Origin: Rhizobium sp. PP-CC-3A-592 | GTDB lineage: Bacteria; Pseudomonadota; Alphaproteobacteria; Rhizobiales; Rhizobiaceae | Length of the DNA stretch: 64,000 nucleotides | Direction of reading: 5' to 3' | Assembly: GCF_003217095.1 (NCBI RefSeq) | Contig: NZ_QJSR01000002.1 | Coordinates: 961,404 to 1,025,403 of the forward strand | In this document: one piece after another, positions 1 through 7,463 of the stretch | How positions within the stretch are numbered: position 1 is the first letter of the stretch | Layout: the number at the start of each line of letters is the position of its first letter | Position numbers and translations under genes: made by a program | Notes under the pieces: generated by a model | What the model was told of the DNA's origin: nothing | Database searches by the model: none | The model's input: only the letters and a program-made list of their open reading frames with translations

Positions 1-94
1 CGCCGAGCTGGTCGGCCGCGTGCTTGGTGATGCCGACAGTCGCGACGTCGCCGTCGATCTGCAGCCACTCATGTTCGTCGGTGAATTTCAGCAT
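1..94 (-). CDS. gcvH: Glycine cleavage system H protein (N-terminal fragment)
   Basis: The gene starts at the ATG complementary to 92-94 and runs off the left edge, so only about 31 residues are visible. They begin [10 protein letters not shown] and continue with a VATVGIT stretch, the typical start of the lipoyl carrier protein H. Family knowledge: GcvH shuttles the aminomethyl group between the P and T proteins of the glycine cleavage complex; its lipoylated lysine lies outside the window. It starts 15 bases after gcvT in the same direction, so the two are one operon under the glycine riboswitch at 1343-1482. Confidence 0.9.
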   Translation of the reverse strand, partial: MLKFTDEHEWLQIDGDVATVGITKHAADQLG

Positions 95-109
95 GGGATC
101 GGCTCCTGA

Positions 110-1264
110 TCAGCGCTTGTAGGTGGGAGTGATGAAGGGAAGAGCGGAAACGGTCATCGGCAGATACTTGCCGCGCAGTTCCGCAAAAACGGTGGTGCCC
201 GCCGTTGCGAGCCCGGTCTCGACATAGCCCATGGCCACGGGATGGCCGACGCTGGGGCCGAAGCTGCCCGAGGTGACCTTGCCAACTTCGATCGTACCGG
301 TCGCGTCGGAATAGAGCGTCGCACCGCCGCGCACCGGCGCCTTGCCGTCCGGCTTCAGGCCGACGCGGCGGATCGCCGTGCCGTTCGTTTGCGCGTCCAG
401 AATGGCGCCGGCGCCTGGAAAGCCGCCGCTGCGGGCGCCGCCCGAGCGGCGGGATTTCTGGATGGCCCATTCGAGCGCCGCCTCGATGGGGCAGGTCGTC
501 GTGTCGATGTCGTTGCCGTAGAGACACAGGCCGGCTTCGAGCCGCAGCGAGTCGCGGGCGCCGAGACCGATCGGCAAAACATCGGGATGATCGAGCAGGC
601 GACGGGCGATATCTTCAGCCTTATCGGCGGGAATGGAAATCTCGAATCCGTCCTCGCCGGTGTAGCCGGAGCGGGAGATGATGCAGGGCACGTCGTGGAT
701 CAGCGCCTCGGCCACATCCATGAAGCGCATGGCGGCGACATCGGCCCAGAGCTCGGCCAGAACGCCTTCCGCACGCGGACCCTGCAGCGCCAGAAGCGCG
801 CGGTCTTCGAGCAGCGTCAGTTCGAACCGGTCGCCCAGATGCGCCTTCAGGTGCGCGAAATCGGCGTGTTTGCAGGCCGCATTGACCACGATCAGGAACC
901 GGCCGGGCAGGCGCGCAATCATCAGGTCGTCGAGGATGCCGCCGGTCTCATCGGTGAAGAGGGCGTAGCGCTGGCGGCCCTCGGCAATGCCGAGCACATC
1001 GACAGGCACAAGGCTTTCCAGAGCCAGCGCCGCGTCTTCCAGCGTGCCGGATGCGGCGCGCAGCTCGACCTGTCCCATATGCGACACGTCGAACAGACCG
1101 GCAGCGTCGCGGGTATGCAAATGCTCCTTGAGGACACCGGCGGGATATTGAACCGGCATGTCGTAGCCGGCAAAGGGCACCATGCGGGCGCCGAGGGAGA
1201 GATGCAGGGCGTGCAACGGCGTCTGCTTCAACGGGGCGTCGTTCAAGGCTGTGTGATCGTCCAA
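110..1264 (-). CDS. gcvT: Aminomethyltransferase, glycine cleavage T protein
   Basis: This 384-residue protein transfers the methylene group from aminomethylated H protein to tetrahydrofolate, releasing ammonia. It has the conserved N-terminal PLHALHLSLGARMVPFAGYD region, FDVSHMGQ, and SRSGYTGEDGFEI in the middle, all signatures of the GcvT folate-binding fold. Length is normal for the family. I chose a TTG start (complement of 1262-1264) because GGAGA lies six bases upstream and the translation then starts where rhizobial GcvT proteins start; an ATG at 1288 or 1312 would only add an unconserved tail. It is followed by gcvH and preceded by the tandem glycine riboswitch. Confidence 0.93.
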   Translation of the reverse strand: MDDHTALNDAPLKQTPLHALHLSLGARMVPFAGYDMPVQYPAGVLKEHLHTRDAAGLFDVSHMGQVELRAASGTLEDAALALESLVPVDVLGIAEGRQRYALFTDETGGILDDLMIARLPGRFLIVVNAACKHADFAHLKAHLGDRFELTLLEDRALLALQGPRAEGVLAELWADVAAMRFMDVAEALIHDVPCIISRSGYTGEDGFEISIPADKAEDIARRLLDHPDVLPIGLGARDSLRLEAGLCLYGNDIDTTTCPIEAALEWAIQKSRRSGGARSGGFPGAGAILDAQTNGTAIRRVGLKPDGKAPVRGGATLYSDATGTIEVGKVTSGSFGPSVGHPVAMGYVETGLATAGTTVFAELRGKYLPMTVSALPFITPTYKR

Positions 1265-1342
1265 ATCCGGTCTCCAGGTTGGCGCCATGCGCCGGCTCGT
1301 GTCAACGCGCACGGAGTCGTGACGTCGAATGAGCCCCCTCTG

Positions 1343-1482
1343 TTCCTTTGCCTGAGATTGTTATCCCTTCGGCGAGCGAAATGCTTCTCTCCAGAGTCCT
1401 GCCGGCATCCTGATGGTTCGTGGGCCTGAGAGTTTCCGGGGCGGTTGCTCCTTCGGCACCAGCTCGAAGCTGGATTCTCCCA
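1343..1482 (-). promoter_or_regulatory. Tandem glycine riboswitch upstream of gcvT
   Basis: Read on the minus strand, two aptamer-like modules follow each other. The first (about 1482-1420) carries GGTGCCGAAGGAGCAA and ends in AACTCTCAGGC. The second (about 1410-1343) has ACTCTGGAGAG, then GCCGAAGGGATAACAA and AATCTCAGGCAAA. These are the conserved cores of glycine aptamers, separated by a short linker as in cooperative tandem glycine riboswitches. It sits in the leader of gcvT and should turn on glycine cleavage when glycine is plentiful (known for this class; the on-direction here is inferred). Confidence 0.93.
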
Positions 1483-1630
1483 ACAAGATCGGGTTCAGAT
1501 AAGAAGGATAGGGCATCCTTGGCAAGCGGAAAATGTCGCAACGGCCAAGATTTTCGTCGCCGCTGGCATGGTGCGGAAAGCGCGCCGACGCGTGGACGTG
1601 CCCGTTTCCGGCTTTGCTTTATCCCGGGCT

Positions 1631-1666
1631 CGCGATAGCAATGGGGTCGGATCATTTGCTATCGCG
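1631..1666. promoter_or_regulatory. Perfect 11-bp inverted repeat before the copper chaperone gene
   Basis: The arms CGCGATAGCAA (1631-1641) and TTGCTATCGCG (1656-1666) are exact reverse complements around a 14-base spacer. The repeat ends 23 bases before the ATG at 1690, upstream of its GGAG ribosome site. It could be an operator or a hairpin in the leader of the downstream mRNA. There is no T-run after it, so a simple terminator is less likely. Confidence 0.5.
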
Positions 1667-1689
1667 CGGACGCGCGTGGAGACGACGAC

Positions 1690-2178
1690 ATGCCTTCGGT
1701 GAAGACCACTCTTATTGCCGCCCTGTCGATGGCATTGCCTATGACGCTTGCCGCCATGCCAGCCGTATCGGCCGAAACCGCCAAGAGCGGTGGGCAGGTC
1801 GTTGCGGGCGCGCTGACGATCTCCGGCGGCACCGCCAAGCCGATGCCGCCCGGTGCGAAGGTCGGGGGCGGGGGGCTGACGATCGTCAATACCGGGCAGG
1901 CGGACGACAGGCTCGTTGCGGTCGAGAGCCCTGCGGCCGGCCGTGTCGAGCTGCATGAGATGACGATGGACAACGACGTGATGCGCATGCGCAAGCTCGA
2001 CGGCATTCCCGTGCCGGCGGGGCAAACGGTGACGCTTGCCGGCGGCGGGCTGCACCTGATGTTCATGGATGTTGCAAAACCATTTCGCCAGGGCGACACG
2101 ATCCCGCTGACGCTCACCTTCGAAACGGCGGGGAACGTTACCTACGAACTCCCGGTGGGCACGCTCGCCGGACAGTAA
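1690..2178 (+). CDS. Periplasmic copper chaperone, PCu(A)C family
   Basis: A 162-residue exported protein with a signal peptide of about 28 residues ending near AVSA. The mature part is a PCu(A)C (DUF461) domain: the metal-binding pattern is visible as HEMTMDNDVMRM followed about 20 residues later by HLMFM, supplying His and Met ligands for Cu(I). Family members deliver copper to the CuA or CuB centre of cytochrome oxidase or buffer periplasmic copper. GGAG lies nine bases before the ATG. No cox genes or other copper genes are adjacent, so its client is unknown. It stands alone, convergent with the MscS-type channel, with an 11-bp inverted repeat in its leader. Confidence 0.85.
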   Translation: MPSVKTTLIAALSMALPMTLAAMPAVSAETAKSGGQVVAGALTISGGTAKPMPPGAKVGGGGLTIVNTGQADDRLVAVESPAAGRVELHEMTMDNDVMRMRKLDGIPVPAGQTVTLAGGGLHLMFMDVAKPFRQGDTIPLTLTFETAGNVTYELPVGTLAGQ

Positions 2179-2187
2179 TTTACCGTC

Positions 2188-3309
2188 TCAGGCCTGTGCG
2201 CGCATGGGTGTGGTGGTGACGGCGATGTTGCCGAGAGCATCTGCGGTCTTGAGTTCCGCGCGCAGGTGCGGAAGGGCGGTGGGATAGGTACTTGCGATGA
2301 AGCCGATGATCTTCTCGCGCATCTCGCAACGCAGGTCGAAGGCACGTGCGGCATTGGATGCCGAGCAGAGGATGCGGATCTCTACGGTCTCCGGCTTCAG
2401 GTCCGTCACCGCAATATTGATGACCTGCCCATCCCAGAGCGGAGATGCCGCAGCGATCTTCTCAGCCTCCTTGCGAACGGCATCGACGGGCACGCTGTAG
2501 TCGAGATAGACCATCACGGTTCCGATCAGAGCAGCGGTTTCGCGGGTCCAGTTCTGGAACGGCTTTTCGATGAAGTAGCTGAGCGGCAACACGAGCCGGC
2601 GCCAGTCCCAGATCTTGACAACGACATAGGTCGCGGTGATCTCCTCCACATTCCCCCATTCGCCTTCGATCAGCAGCGCATCGTCGAGACGGATGGGTTG
2701 GGTGATGGCAAGCTGAATACCGGCGAAGAGGTTCTTGAGCACCGGCTGCAGCGCCAGACCGAGCACAATGCCCGCAACGCCCGCGGAGGCGAGAAGGCTG
2801 ACCCCATATTGCTGCACGGCCGGAAATGTCATCAGGCAGGCGGCGACGCCAAAGATGATGATGACGAAGCCGGCGATGCGCTCCATGATCCGCGATTGGG
2901 TAACGTGCTTGCGGGCGAGAAGATTGTCTTCCGCATCGAGCTTGAAGCGGCGCAGATAGACCGTCGTCCAGATATGCAGCGTGACCTTGGCGATCCAGGC
3001 GAAGACGAGGATGAAGCCGAGCAGCAGGGTATGATGCAGGGTCTCAGCCTGATTGGACGTCAGCGGCGCGATGGAGACGCCGAAGGAGAGGGCAACCATG
3101 ATGGCCACCAGTCGGGTCGGGCGCTCCGAGCGTGCCACCAGCGACCGCCAGAACAGATCGTACTTCGCGGCAATCCGCGTCGCGATCTCGAACAGGATCC
3201 TGTGGACGAAGATGCCGATGCCGAACAGCAGCACAAGAAGGATGACGCTGACGGCCCATGCGGGCACCCAGCGCAGGGATTGGTCCAGCCATGTGATCAT
3301 ATCGCTCAT
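2188..3309 (-). CDS. Mechanosensitive ion channel, MscS family
   Basis: A 373-residue inner-membrane protein. Four or five hydrophobic segments fill the first 200 residues. The last is the pore-lining helix, recognisable from the Gly/Ala-rich LLASAGVAGIVLGLALQ motif followed by LKNLFAGIQL, as in MscS TM3. A soluble beta domain and mixed alpha/beta cage follow (DALLIEGEWGNVEEIT, then FQNWTRE). Channels of this class open under membrane tension to release solutes on osmotic downshock. It is monocistronic and convergent with the copper chaperone gene nine bases away. The C-terminal tail is longer than in minimal MscS. Confidence 0.85.
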   Translation of the reverse strand: MSDMITWLDQSLRWVPAWAVSVILLVLLFGIGIFVHRILFEIATRIAAKYDLFWRSLVARSERPTRLVAIMVALSFGVSIAPLTSNQAETLHHTLLLGFILVFAWIAKVTLHIWTTVYLRRFKLDAEDNLLARKHVTQSRIMERIAGFVIIIFGVAACLMTFPAVQQYGVSLLASAGVAGIVLGLALQPVLKNLFAGIQLAITQPIRLDDALLIEGEWGNVEEITATYVVVKIWDWRRLVLPLSYFIEKPFQNWTRETAALIGTVMVYLDYSVPVDAVRKEAEKIAAASPLWDGQVINIAVTDLKPETVEIRILCSASNAARAFDLRCEMREKIIGFIASTYPTALPHLRAELKTADALGNIAVTTTPMRAQA

Positions 3310-3486
3310 GCGAAGAGGTTAGGGTGCGCTGCAGCATTGTGAAGGCCCTGCGTTGGCTTTTCTGGCGCGCTTGCCGTTGCAAGCGGGGTTCAGGAAAGAT
3401 TAACCATGTAAGGCGAGTGTGTTAGCGGTGCGCTTCACGCGCCGCTGCGACACAACTTCGTCGCGATTGTGATCGATAGAGGCCGC

Positions 3487-4515
3487 ATGCCAGCATTTCC
3501 TCGCCTGAAAGCCCTTCGCAAGGCCTGCGTCCAGACTGCCGCTATCGCCGCGCTCGGCATGGCGCTCAGCGGCTGCATGGCGCTCGACATGACGGAAGCG
3601 CCGCCGAAGCTCTCGTCGAAGATGGTGGCGGAGATGACGCGCAAGGGCATGAAGGCGGAGAGCCCGGTGCTCGTGCGCATCTTCAAGCAGGAAAGCGAAC
3701 TGGAGATCTGGAAGATCGACCGGAGCGGCAAATATGCCCTGTTGAAAACCTACCCGATCTGCCGCTGGTCGGGAGATCTCGGGCCGAAGCGGAAGTCGGG
3801 CGACCGGCATGCGCCGGAAGGCTTCTACCATGTCACCAAGGGCATGCTGAACCCGAACTCCCAGTTCTACGTGTCGTTCAACCTTGGCTATCCCAACCGG
3901 CTGGAGAGCGCGCTCGGCTACACGGGCGAGGCGCTGATGGTGCATGGTGCCTGCTCGTCGTCGGGCTGCTACGCCATGACCGACCAGGGCGTGGGCGAAA
4001 TCTACGCGATCGTCGCGCGGGCGCTCGAGGGCGGACAACCGAGTTTTCAGGTGCAGGCCTATCCCTTCCGCATGACCGCCCAGAATATGGCGGCTCATCG
4101 CGGCGATCCTGATCTCGCCTTCTGGCGCGTGCTCAAGGAAAGCTACGACGCCTTCGCCATCACCCGCCGGCAGCCGAAGGTGTCGGCATGCGGCGGGCGC
4201 TACGTGTTCGACAAGACGTTCCTGAACGGCGAGCCGACGGACCCGCTGGCACCGTGCCCGGAGGCCGCGCCCGGCATCGAGCCGCAGGCGCTTGCCAAGA
4301 TCGCAGAAGAGAGCCGCGCGATCGACGCTCTCATCGGCGGGCCCGTGCCGATTGCCGCCTCCATGAGCGCCTATGTCGATGGCGGCATGCATCCGGTTTT
4401 CCGAACGCTCCTGAAGCAGACGGGCGCCAAGGGGATGGCGGCGAAGGTGTCCGGTACGAAGTACCCGATCAGCCGGCCGGACGCGGCTCTCGCCGATCCG
4501 TTTGCCGGGAAATAG
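3487..4515 (+). CDS. L,D-transpeptidase-like (YafK-type) lipoprotein
   Basis: A 342-residue protein starting with a lipoprotein signal peptide whose lipobox is ALSGC (Cys about residue 30). The centre carries a YkuD-like catalytic region: an aspect of APEGFYHV, then MVHGACSSSGCYAMTD with the His and nucleophilic Cys of L,D-transpeptidases of the YafK/ErfK type. Such enzymes attach or trim peptidoglycan crosslinks or anchor lipoproteins; the substrate cannot be told from sequence. About 130 C-terminal residues extend beyond the catalytic domain. I chose ATG 3487 because it opens a good signal peptide; a GTG at 3469 adds six residues. Transcribed divergently from the MscS gene. Confidence 0.8.
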   Translation: MPAFPRLKALRKACVQTAAIAALGMALSGCMALDMTEAPPKLSSKMVAEMTRKGMKAESPVLVRIFKQESELEIWKIDRSGKYALLKTYPICRWSGDLGPKRKSGDRHAPEGFYHVTKGMLNPNSQFYVSFNLGYPNRLESALGYTGEALMVHGACSSSGCYAMTDQGVGEIYAIVARALEGGQPSFQVQAYPFRMTAQNMAAHRGDPDLAFWRVLKESYDAFAITRRQPKVSACGGRYVFDKTFLNGEPTDPLAPCPEAAPGIEPQALAKIAEESRAIDALIGGPVPIAASMSAYVDGGMHPVFRTLLKQTGAKGMAAKVSGTKYPISRPDAALADPFAGK

Positions 4516-4520
4516 GGCAA

Positions 4521-4544
4521 CAGCCGGCGCTGGCGCGCCGACTG
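4521..4544 (+). terminator. Possible terminator hairpin after the L,D-transpeptidase gene
   Basis: CAGCCGGCGC pairs with GCGCCGACTG (one mismatch) six bases after the stop codon. Only TCTT follows, so it is a weak intrinsic terminator at best. Confidence 0.35.
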
Positions 4545-4765
4545 TCTTGGCCTCATCGGATGCGCCCTCGACGGGCCGTAAAGATCAGAGCGATCGGGCG
4601 TCGTTCACCATGCGCATTAGCTATGCTCCATATTAAAAAGCCGGCGATGACCGCGCCTATATTGTCGAGTCTCATCACCTCATGTAGCAATCTTTCCCGT
4701 GTCCCTCGCCATTCCGGCAGGGACGCCCGATAACAATCGGGACATTCGATCTCGGGGGAGATTTC

Positions 4766-5125
4766 ATGAAGACCTTTATTCGTATCGCCTTTGCAACCAC
4801 CATTCTTCTCGCCGGCCCGGTCAGCTCGGCCTTCGCCTTCGGCGCCATTGCGGTCAACGACGAACAAGGCATGGCGGCCGACGAAGCCGGCTATGGAATG
4901 GGTTGGGGAAGCTCCCGCAAGGAAGCCGAAAGCAACGCCGTTAAGGAGTGCAAGTCGGCCGGAAACGATGACTGCAAGGTTGCCGTATGGTTCGAACAGT
5001 GCGGCGCCTATGCTGGCGACCGCGTCAATTACGGCATCGGCTACGGCTCGACCCAGAAGGCAGCCGAGACGATGGCGACGAAGGATTGCCCGAATTGCAA
5101 GATCGTCGTTTCGGATTGCCAGTAA
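4766..5125 (+). CDS. Exported DUF4189-type protein
   Basis: A 119-residue protein with a signal peptide (cleavage near AFA, residue 23). The mature part shows the DUF4189 pattern: two copies of a GYGxGWGSS/GIGYGSTQ motif, each followed by KEAExNA / KAAETMA and a Cys-rich segment (CKSAGNDDCKV, CGAY, CPNCKIVVSDC). The six cysteines probably form disulphides in the periplasm. DUF4189 proteins have no assigned function. The strong GGGGGAG ribosome site and a short CCCGAT/ATCGGG hairpin at 4726-4741 lie in the leader. It stands alone between the transpeptidase gene and a run of tiny genes. Confidence 0.75.
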   Translation: MKTFIRIAFATTILLAGPVSSAFAFGAIAVNDEQGMAADEAGYGMGWGSSRKEAESNAVKECKSAGNDDCKVAVWFEQCGAYAGDRVNYGIGYGSTQKAAETMATKDCPNCKIVVSDCQ

Positions 5126-5156
5126 GTCAAACCCAAATTTTGCGTTTGCTCGGAGC

Positions 5157-5294
5157 CTAAAGGCGCTGAATGGACTCGATGTTCGCCCGGGGCGCTGCGG
5201 TGCCCCGGTGCGGAACGAGAACGATGGTGAGGACCGTCGCGACGAGGGAGGCTATCAGTATGACGCCAAGGGGCAGGGAAGTGGGTCTCATCAT
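5157..5294 (-). CDS. Small single-span membrane protein (45 aa)
   Basis: Open frame of 45 residues starting MMRPTSLPLG, with one hydrophobic helix (VILIASLVATVLTIVLV) and a short polar tail ending SIQRL. I do not recognise it. The start follows a poor ribosome site (GAGCGGAC). Support rests on the clean helix and the absence of any competing frame. It is convergent with the DUF4189 gene. Confidence 0.45.
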   Translation of the reverse strand: MMRPTSLPLGVILIASLVATVLTIVLVPHRGTAAPRANIESIQRL

Positions 5295-5563
5295 GGCAGC
5301 GTCCGCTCGGTCGACTGAAGGCGATCACGCGGCGCAGGGCGTCGCAGGATTCGCTCCAAAACATTGATCTCATGCACGCTTCGGGACCGGTGAGCCGGGC
5401 GCCTGCGCAGTGATCTCATTGTGCCGGGAGAAACTGTCCGCAAGCTGTCCATCAAACGGGGCAGGCTTGCTAAGGTCTTGCGGATATCACGAAGTGTTGC
5501 ACCTGGAATGCTTGCGTGACGTCTCTTCGATCTTACATCGGTGCAAACGAAGGATGGTGCGCC

Positions 5564-5659
5564 ATGTACAAGTTCATGATGAAGGAATTGATCGTCGTCA
5601 TAGCGGCGCTGTGCGCCATATCAGGCTTGACGTTCGCCATGCTGGCCGTTTCGGTTTAA
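5564..5659 (+). CDS. Very small membrane protein (31 aa)
   Basis: A 31-residue frame, MYKFMMKELIV then a single hydrophobic helix (VVIAALCAISGLTFAMLAV). AAGGATGG stands eight to ten bases before the ATG. Its charge pattern (Lys-rich N terminus, hydrophobic rest) fits a one-span inner-membrane peptide. Function unknown. It is convergent with the 46-residue minus-strand gene 40 bases away. Confidence 0.45.
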   Translation: MYKFMMKELIVVIAALCAISGLTFAMLAVSV

Positions 5660-5698
5660 TACCGAACGTCTCGATGCAGTGCAGTAGAGTCCGCGTCG

Positions 5699-5839
5699 TT
5701 AGAGAACAAATACCCCGATGACCATTGCGATGGGGACGGGGACACCCACCAGCCAAACGAGAAGCTCGCGAATCATAAACGCCCTGTAGTCGTCCCGATC
5801 GACGCCTCTTCGCGGCCGTTGTTTCCAAGCTTCCAACAT
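5699..5839 (-). CDS. Small membrane protein (46 aa)
   Basis: A 46-residue frame: a basic N-terminal half (MLEAWKQRPRRGVDRDDYRA) followed by one hydrophobic helix (LLVWLVGVPVPIAMVIGVFVL) reaching the C terminus. AGGAG sits seven bases before the ATG, a good ribosome site. This tail-anchored layout is common among uncharacterised rhizobial small proteins. No function can be assigned. Confidence 0.5.
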   Translation of the reverse strand: MLEAWKQRPRRGVDRDDYRAFMIRELLVWLVGVPVPIAMVIGVFVL

Positions 5840-5951
5840 CGCGATCTCCTGTTTCAGCCCGCTTACTGCCGCTTCAACCAGGAATATGCGTTTTCGTTCC
5901 GCTTCAGATGACGCAATATCAGATGGCCCGTTTCCCAGGATTTGCGATCGT

Positions 5952-6179
5952 CTAGATTTTCGATGAAGGAGAGCGTCCCCCGGGGATTGCCGTCTCCGTT
6001 ACGGAAACCGGATCGCTGGCCGGACATGGGTCTTCAAGACCTTCCTCCAATGCGTCTTCGCCCTCGCCTGATGCCTCGTCCTGCCGCACGGATTGAACCG
6101 CAGGTGATTCTTCGTCTTCGGGAGGCCGGAAATCGCCATTCTCGCCGCCCGTCATCGGCACCTTCTTGAACTCGATCAT
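5952..6179 (-). CDS. Small acidic, probably disordered protein (75 aa)
   Basis: A 75-residue frame rich in Glu, Asp, Ser and Pro with no hydrophobic segment. It starts MIEFKKVPMTGGENGDF and contains EGEDALEEGLED. GGGAGG lies seven bases upstream of the ATG, the main support for translation. It may be cotranscribed with the 46-residue gene downstream (112-base gap). Not recognised. Confidence 0.5.
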   Translation of the reverse strand: MIEFKKVPMTGGENGDFRPPEDEESPAVQSVRQDEASGEGEDALEEGLEDPCPASDPVSVTETAIPGGRSPSSKI

Positions 6180-6290
6180 GCCGCCGCCTCCCGTTTATTT
6201 AGGTTTTTCGGAAACGACGTCGGTGACAGAATGTTCCCGGCAGGGAACTCTGGTGGGTATGATATAGAACTGGCTGTCCGAAGGGGAGAA

Positions 6291-6366
<76 letters not shown>

Positions 6367-6369
6367 CCG

Positions 6370-6686
6370 CGCCGGTCACCTGGGCGGCCGGCGAAAGTTG
6401 GCGGAGATATGCATAGGCGCGCGGTTGCGGTCAACCCATAAATCCGCGGATCCCCGATTTCGCAGCGACGGACAGGCCAGGGCGCGGGATGCAGATAGGA
6501 CCGGCATGCCGTAAAGGGCGCGCGGAAGCAGCACGGTGTTCGATGGCGGGGTTCGTCCGCGACAGGCGTCACGTCTCCGGCATGCGGCGTCTGGCACCAT
6601 TGCTGGCGACGCGCTCGCGCGGTAACACCGTTACCAGCCGTGCGGCGCTGTCATGCGCGATCGCGATCGTCTCTGAGGAACTGGTT
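6370..6686. other. Intergenic region, no gene seen
   Basis: About 315 bases between tRNA-Lys and the ccdA start. The frame in phase with ccdA stays open through most of it, but the translation (many Arg and Cys, no conserved start) does not look like protein. I see no convincing promoter, repeat or RNA. Confidence 0.5.
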
Positions 6687-7433
6687 TTGTCGATAGCCGA
6701 TATCTCGATCTGGACCGCCGTGCTTGCGGGGGCGTTGTCGTTCCTGTCGCCCTGCGTGCTGCCCCTGGTGCCGCCCTATCTCTGTTACATGGCGGGCGTT
6801 TCCGTGGATCAGTTCCGGGGGACGAATGGCGCGGCGGCGGTTGCGACGCGGCGGGCCGTTCTGCCGTCGGCGCTTCTGTTCACGCTCGGCTTTTCCACCG
6901 TCTTCATCGCGCTTGGCATCGGCGCCTCGTCGGTCGGTCTTCTTCTGCGGCAGCATATGGACCTCCTGTCGCGAATCGGCGGTATCGTGGTCATCATCAT
7001 GGGGCTGCATTTCCTCGGCGTGCTGCGCATCGGCCTGCTCGGGCGCGAGGCGCGCTTCCAGGGTGGGGGGAAGCCGGCGACGCTGTCGGGTGCCTATATC
7101 ATGGGCCTTGCCTTCGGCTTCGGCTGGACGCCCTGCATCGGCCCCGTGCTGGGCACGATCCTCGGCGTCGCGGCAGCGCGCGATACGGTATCCGAGGGCG
7201 CTGTCCTTCTCGCGGTCTACTCCCTCGGTCTGGCCATTCCCTTCTGGATCGCAGCCGCCTTTTCCGGGGCGTTCATGGGGTTCCTGTCGCGCTTCCGCCG
7301 CCATCTCGGGCTGGTGGAAAAGATCATGGGCGGTCTGCTCGTCGTGGCGGGTCTCGCCTTCCTGTTCGGTCTCGTCAGCACGGTTTCCATCTGGTTCCAG
7401 CAGACCTTTCCGGTTCTGATGCAGATCGGTTGA
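6687..7433 (+). CDS. ccdA: Cytochrome c biogenesis / thiol transporter CcdA
   Basis: A 248-residue inner-membrane protein with six predicted helices that carries reducing equivalents from cytoplasmic thioredoxin to periplasmic thiol proteins, needed for cytochrome c maturation. The two active-site cysteines are visible in ALSFLSPCVLPLVPPY (near residue 24) and FGFGWTPCIGPVLG (near residue 150), the DsbD/CcdA hallmark. I chose the TTG at 6687 because GAGGAA lies six bases before it and the protein then begins MSIADISIW, as in relatives. It is followed 30 bases later by an AEC carrier gene. Confidence 0.9.
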   Translation: MSIADISIWTAVLAGALSFLSPCVLPLVPPYLCYMAGVSVDQFRGTNGAAAVATRRAVLPSALLFTLGFSTVFIALGIGASSVGLLLRQHMDLLSRIGGIVVIIMGLHFLGVLRIGLLGREARFQGGGKPATLSGAYIMGLAFGFGWTPCIGPVLGTILGVAAARDTVSEGAVLLAVYSLGLAIPFWIAAAFSGAFMGFLSRFRRHLGLVEKIMGGLLVVAGLAFLFGLVSTVSIWFQQTFPVLMQIG

Positions 7434-7463
7434 ACAGACGGGCGCTGCCCCCGGGATCACGAC

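Noticed and set aside
4553..4675. A 40-residue minus-strand frame with a hydrophobic stretch before the DUF4189 gene
   Set aside because: The only purine-rich motif touches the start codon too closely to serve as a ribosome site, and no other support was seen.
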